The position numbers and the translations under genes were made by a program. Below the pieces are notes generated by a model. That model was not told the DNA's origin. It saw only the letters and a list, made by a program, of their open reading frames with translations, and did no database searches. Below are positions 8,609-10,103 of a stretch of 10,103 bases of DNA, one piece after another (the first letter of the stretch is position 1; every line of letters begins with the position of its first letter). The stretch lies in contig CAJNDD010000038.1 in NCBI GenBank assembly GCA_905221435.1, positions 1 to 10,103 on the forward strand, read 5' to 3'. Source of the DNA: a bacterium. GTDB lineage: Bacteria > Bacillota > Bacilli > Lactobacillales > Streptococcaceae.

Positions 8609-9505
8609 ATGGTTTTACATGTTTTATTTATTCTATTAATTCTAGTGCTGATTGCATCAGTGATTATTATCAGCTCTGTGTATGTTGTAAGGCAGCAGTC
8701 TGTCGCCATTATTGAGCGCTTTGGTAAATACCAAAAGTTGAGTAACAGTGGGATTCATGTGCGAGCTCCTTTTGGGATTGATAGAATTGCAGCCAGAGTG
8801 CAGCTGCGCCTATTACAAAGTGAGATTGTCGTGGAAACAAAAACGCAGGATAACGTCTTTGTAACCATGAATGTGGCAACTCAGTATCGAGTGAATGAGA
8901 ACAACGTCACAGATGCTTACTATAAACTAATGAGACCAGAAGCTCAAATCAAATCCTATATCGAGGATGCCTTGCGTTCGTCCGTACCGAAATTGACCTT
9001 GGATGAACTATTTGAGAAAAAAGATGAAATCGCATTAGAAGTTCAAAAACAAGTAGCAGAAGAAATGTCTACATATGGTTACATCATTGTAAAAACACTG
9101 ATTACGAAGGTTGAGCCTGACGCTGAAGTTAAACAATCAATGAATGAAATCAATGCTGCCCAACGTAAGAGAGTCGCTGCGCAAGAACTTGCAGAAGCAG
9201 ATAAGATTAAAATCGTGACTGCGGCAGAAGCAGAGGCAGAAAAAGATCGCCTACACGGGGTAGGGATTGCAGAACAGCGTAAGGCTATTGTTGACGGACT
9301 TGCTGATTCTATTCAAGAATTAAAAGGAGCCAATGTTGAACTCACGGAAGCCCAGATTATGTCTATTCTATTAACAAATCAGTATTTGGATACTTTGAAT
9401 AATTTCGCAGACAATAAGGGCAATAACACCATCTTCCTACCAGCAAATCCTGATGGGGTTGAAGATATACGAACAAGCATATTGTCAGCTTTAAAAGCTA
9501 AGTAA
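8609..9505 (+). CDS. Membrane-anchored SPFH/band-7 protein, HIR-like
   Basis: SPFH (stomatin/prohibitin/flotillin/HflKC) proteins form large oligomers on membranes and scaffold proteases or other membrane proteins. The 298-residue product has an N-terminal hydrophobic helix (about 3-28), then the SPFH domain (about 28-190) with AIIERFGKY (33-41) and ETKTQDNVFV (76-85). A charged Ala/Glu/Lys-rich helix (about 180-225) is likely coiled coil. The C-terminal part has GIAEQRKAIVDGL (219-231), TNQYLDTL (256-263) and IFLPANPDG (275-283). These segments closely resemble plant HIR proteins more than HflK/HflC; no NfeD partner is visible. AAAGGGGGAG (8593-8602) precedes the ATG. It has its own promoter. 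Exact function is unknown. Confidence 0.9.
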   Translation: MVLHVLFILLILVLIASVIIISSVYVVRQQSVAIIERFGKYQKLSNSGIHVRAPFGIDRIAARVQLRLLQSEIVVETKTQDNVFVTMNVATQYRVNENNVTDAYYKLMRPEAQIKSYIEDALRSSVPKLTLDELFEKKDEIALEVQKQVAEEMSTYGYIIVKTLITKVEPDAEVKQSMNEINAAQRKRVAAQELAEADKIKIVTAAEAEAEKDRLHGVGIAEQRKAIVDGLADSIQELKGANVELTEAQIMSILLTNQYLDTLNNFADNKGNNTIFLPANPDGVEDIRTSILSALKAK

Positions 9506-9607
9506 TAGCAATTCATTATTTGTTTTCAATAAGTAGATGTTTTTTTAATGGATAGTCCTCAAAATGGCTATATTTCAACATCGTAAAGAATGAAATAGGA
9601 GAAGAAC

Positions 9608-9823
9608 ATGGCTAAATCAAACTTTGAAAAAGTAGAATCAGTTGTTGGCTGGGTTCGTGATAAGAAAATCACAGGTTACCGTATCTCTAAGGAAACAAAT
9701 GCGCGTGAAATGTCAATTATTGCTTTGGCACAAGGTCGTGCAAAAGTGAAAAATATTTCATTTGAAACAGCCCTAGGCTTGATTGATTTTTATGACAAGA
9801 ATCATGAAAAATTTGAAGATTAA
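9608..9823 (+). CDS. Small XRE-like helix-turn-helix protein
   Basis: The 71-residue product has a predicted helix-turn-helix around ITGYRISKETNAREMSIIAL (21-40), followed by a basic AQGRAKVKN segment and a final helix SFETALGLIDFYDK (51-64). This pattern matches small phage-type or Cro/C1-like XRE proteins, though the turn is degenerate (NAREMS for the usual GVSRxT), so DNA binding is inferred. There is no signal peptide or membrane segment. AGGAG (9597-9601) lies 6 nt before the ATG. The 102-bp gap after the SPFH gene has a T-run (9540-9546) without a good stem and no clear promoter, so cotranscription is plausible. It might regulate the SPFH gene. The closing terminator lies 11 nt downstream. 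Confidence 0.8.
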   Translation: MAKSNFEKVESVVGWVRDKKITGYRISKETNAREMSIIALAQGRAKVKNISFETALGLIDFYDKNHEKFED

Positions 9824-9834
9824 ACTAGGCTTAC

Positions 9835-9869
9835 AGGCAGATTCTTAAAGTGGATCTGCCTTTTGTTTT
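9835..9869 (+). terminator. Intrinsic terminator after the HTH gene
   Basis: A ten-pair stem (9835-9844 with 9852-9861, one G-T pair, loop TTAAAGT) is followed by TTTTGTTTT. It closes the SPFH-HTH unit. Confidence 0.88.
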
Positions 9870-10055
9870 GAAAAGAGTTATCAAACATGTCTCTTTATCA
9901 ACTGAAATAGGTATTGGAAAGCTTAGAGTAAGGGATTGAGATAAACTTATCTCTCTCCTCAAATTTGAGAAAATAGTTTAAAAAAGCGAATAATATAGGT
10001 TTATGAGTGTCAGATGAGGGAATATCAATCGGAAATACGCCTGAATCCCATTCTA
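9870..10055. other. Non-coding stretch with short palindromes
   Basis: I find no gene here. GAGATAA (9938-9944) and TTATCTC (9947-9953) form an inverted repeat, and 9958-9969 (CTCAAATTTGAG) is a perfect 12-bp palindrome. No terminator U-tract follows either one. The meaning is unknown. Confidence 0.4.
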
Positions 10056-10103
10056 TCAAGCTTTAAAGGCTAGTCCAACTTGACAATTACCGAATTTTGG
10101 AGT
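10056..10103 (-). CDS. Possible 3' end of a minus-strand gene (partial)
   Basis: Read on the minus strand, the frame from the window edge is open for 15 codons (TPKFGNCQVGLAFKA) to TGA at 10056-10058. This is too short to judge and no family is recognised. It would fit a convergent neighbour or a transposase remnant, but chance is as likely. Confidence 0.15.
   Translation of the reverse strand, partial: TPKFGNCQVGLAFKA

Noticed and set aside
9515..9546. Terminator between the SPFH and HTH genes
   Set aside because: There is a run of seven T, but only a weak 5-bp A/T stem (TTATT/AATAA) that is not adjacent to it.

Overview
The window reads as chromosomal DNA of a low-G+C Gram-positive coccus, most likely a mitis-group Streptococcus. 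The evidence is the 137-residue S12 with the low-G+C insertion loop, the AGGAG-type ribosome binding sites, the extended -10 promoters (TGTTATAAT), a CodY-box-like site upstream of ilvB, and Ilv proteins very close to my memory of the pneumococcal ones. Species is not resolved. All complete genes are on the + strand.

Region 1 (1-1550), translation genes. The first ~130 bases hold three compact hairpins behind a 10-codon open tail. None has a U-tract, and the layout resembles the right end of an IS200/IS605 (TnpB/omega-RNA) element. A strong promoter and a structured leader of about 130 nt then precede rpsL-rpsG. The 287-bp gap after rpsG holds a 20-bp direct repeat, a perfect 22-bp palindrome, an intrinsic terminator and a separate extended -10 promoter for fusA.

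Region 2 (1551-3680), fusA (elongation factor G) followed by a strong terminator.

Region 3 (3681-8531), branched-chain amino-acid genes ilvB, ilvN, ilvC and ilvA. IlvB/IlvN form acetohydroxyacid synthase, IlvC is the next enzyme of the isoleucine/valine pathway, and IlvA makes 2-oxobutanoate from threonine, the isoleucine-specific input. ilvD and ilvE are not in the window. A promoter with a good CodY-like box sits just upstream of ilvB, with a leader too short for a T-box. A terminator-like hairpin lies between ilvC and ilvA and could lower ilvA expression relative to ilvBNC.

Region 4 (8532-9869), a membrane-anchored SPFH/band-7 protein whose sequence resembles the plant HIR subgroup, with its own promoter and a palindromic operator candidate, then a small XRE-like helix-turn-helix protein and a terminator.

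Region 5 (9870-10103) holds no convincing gene. It has short palindromes and possibly the very end of a minus-strand gene.

Most of the window is ordinary housekeeping DNA. The parts worth a second look are the non-coding stretches at 1-130, 230-347 and 1300-1440, and the SPFH-HTH pair.
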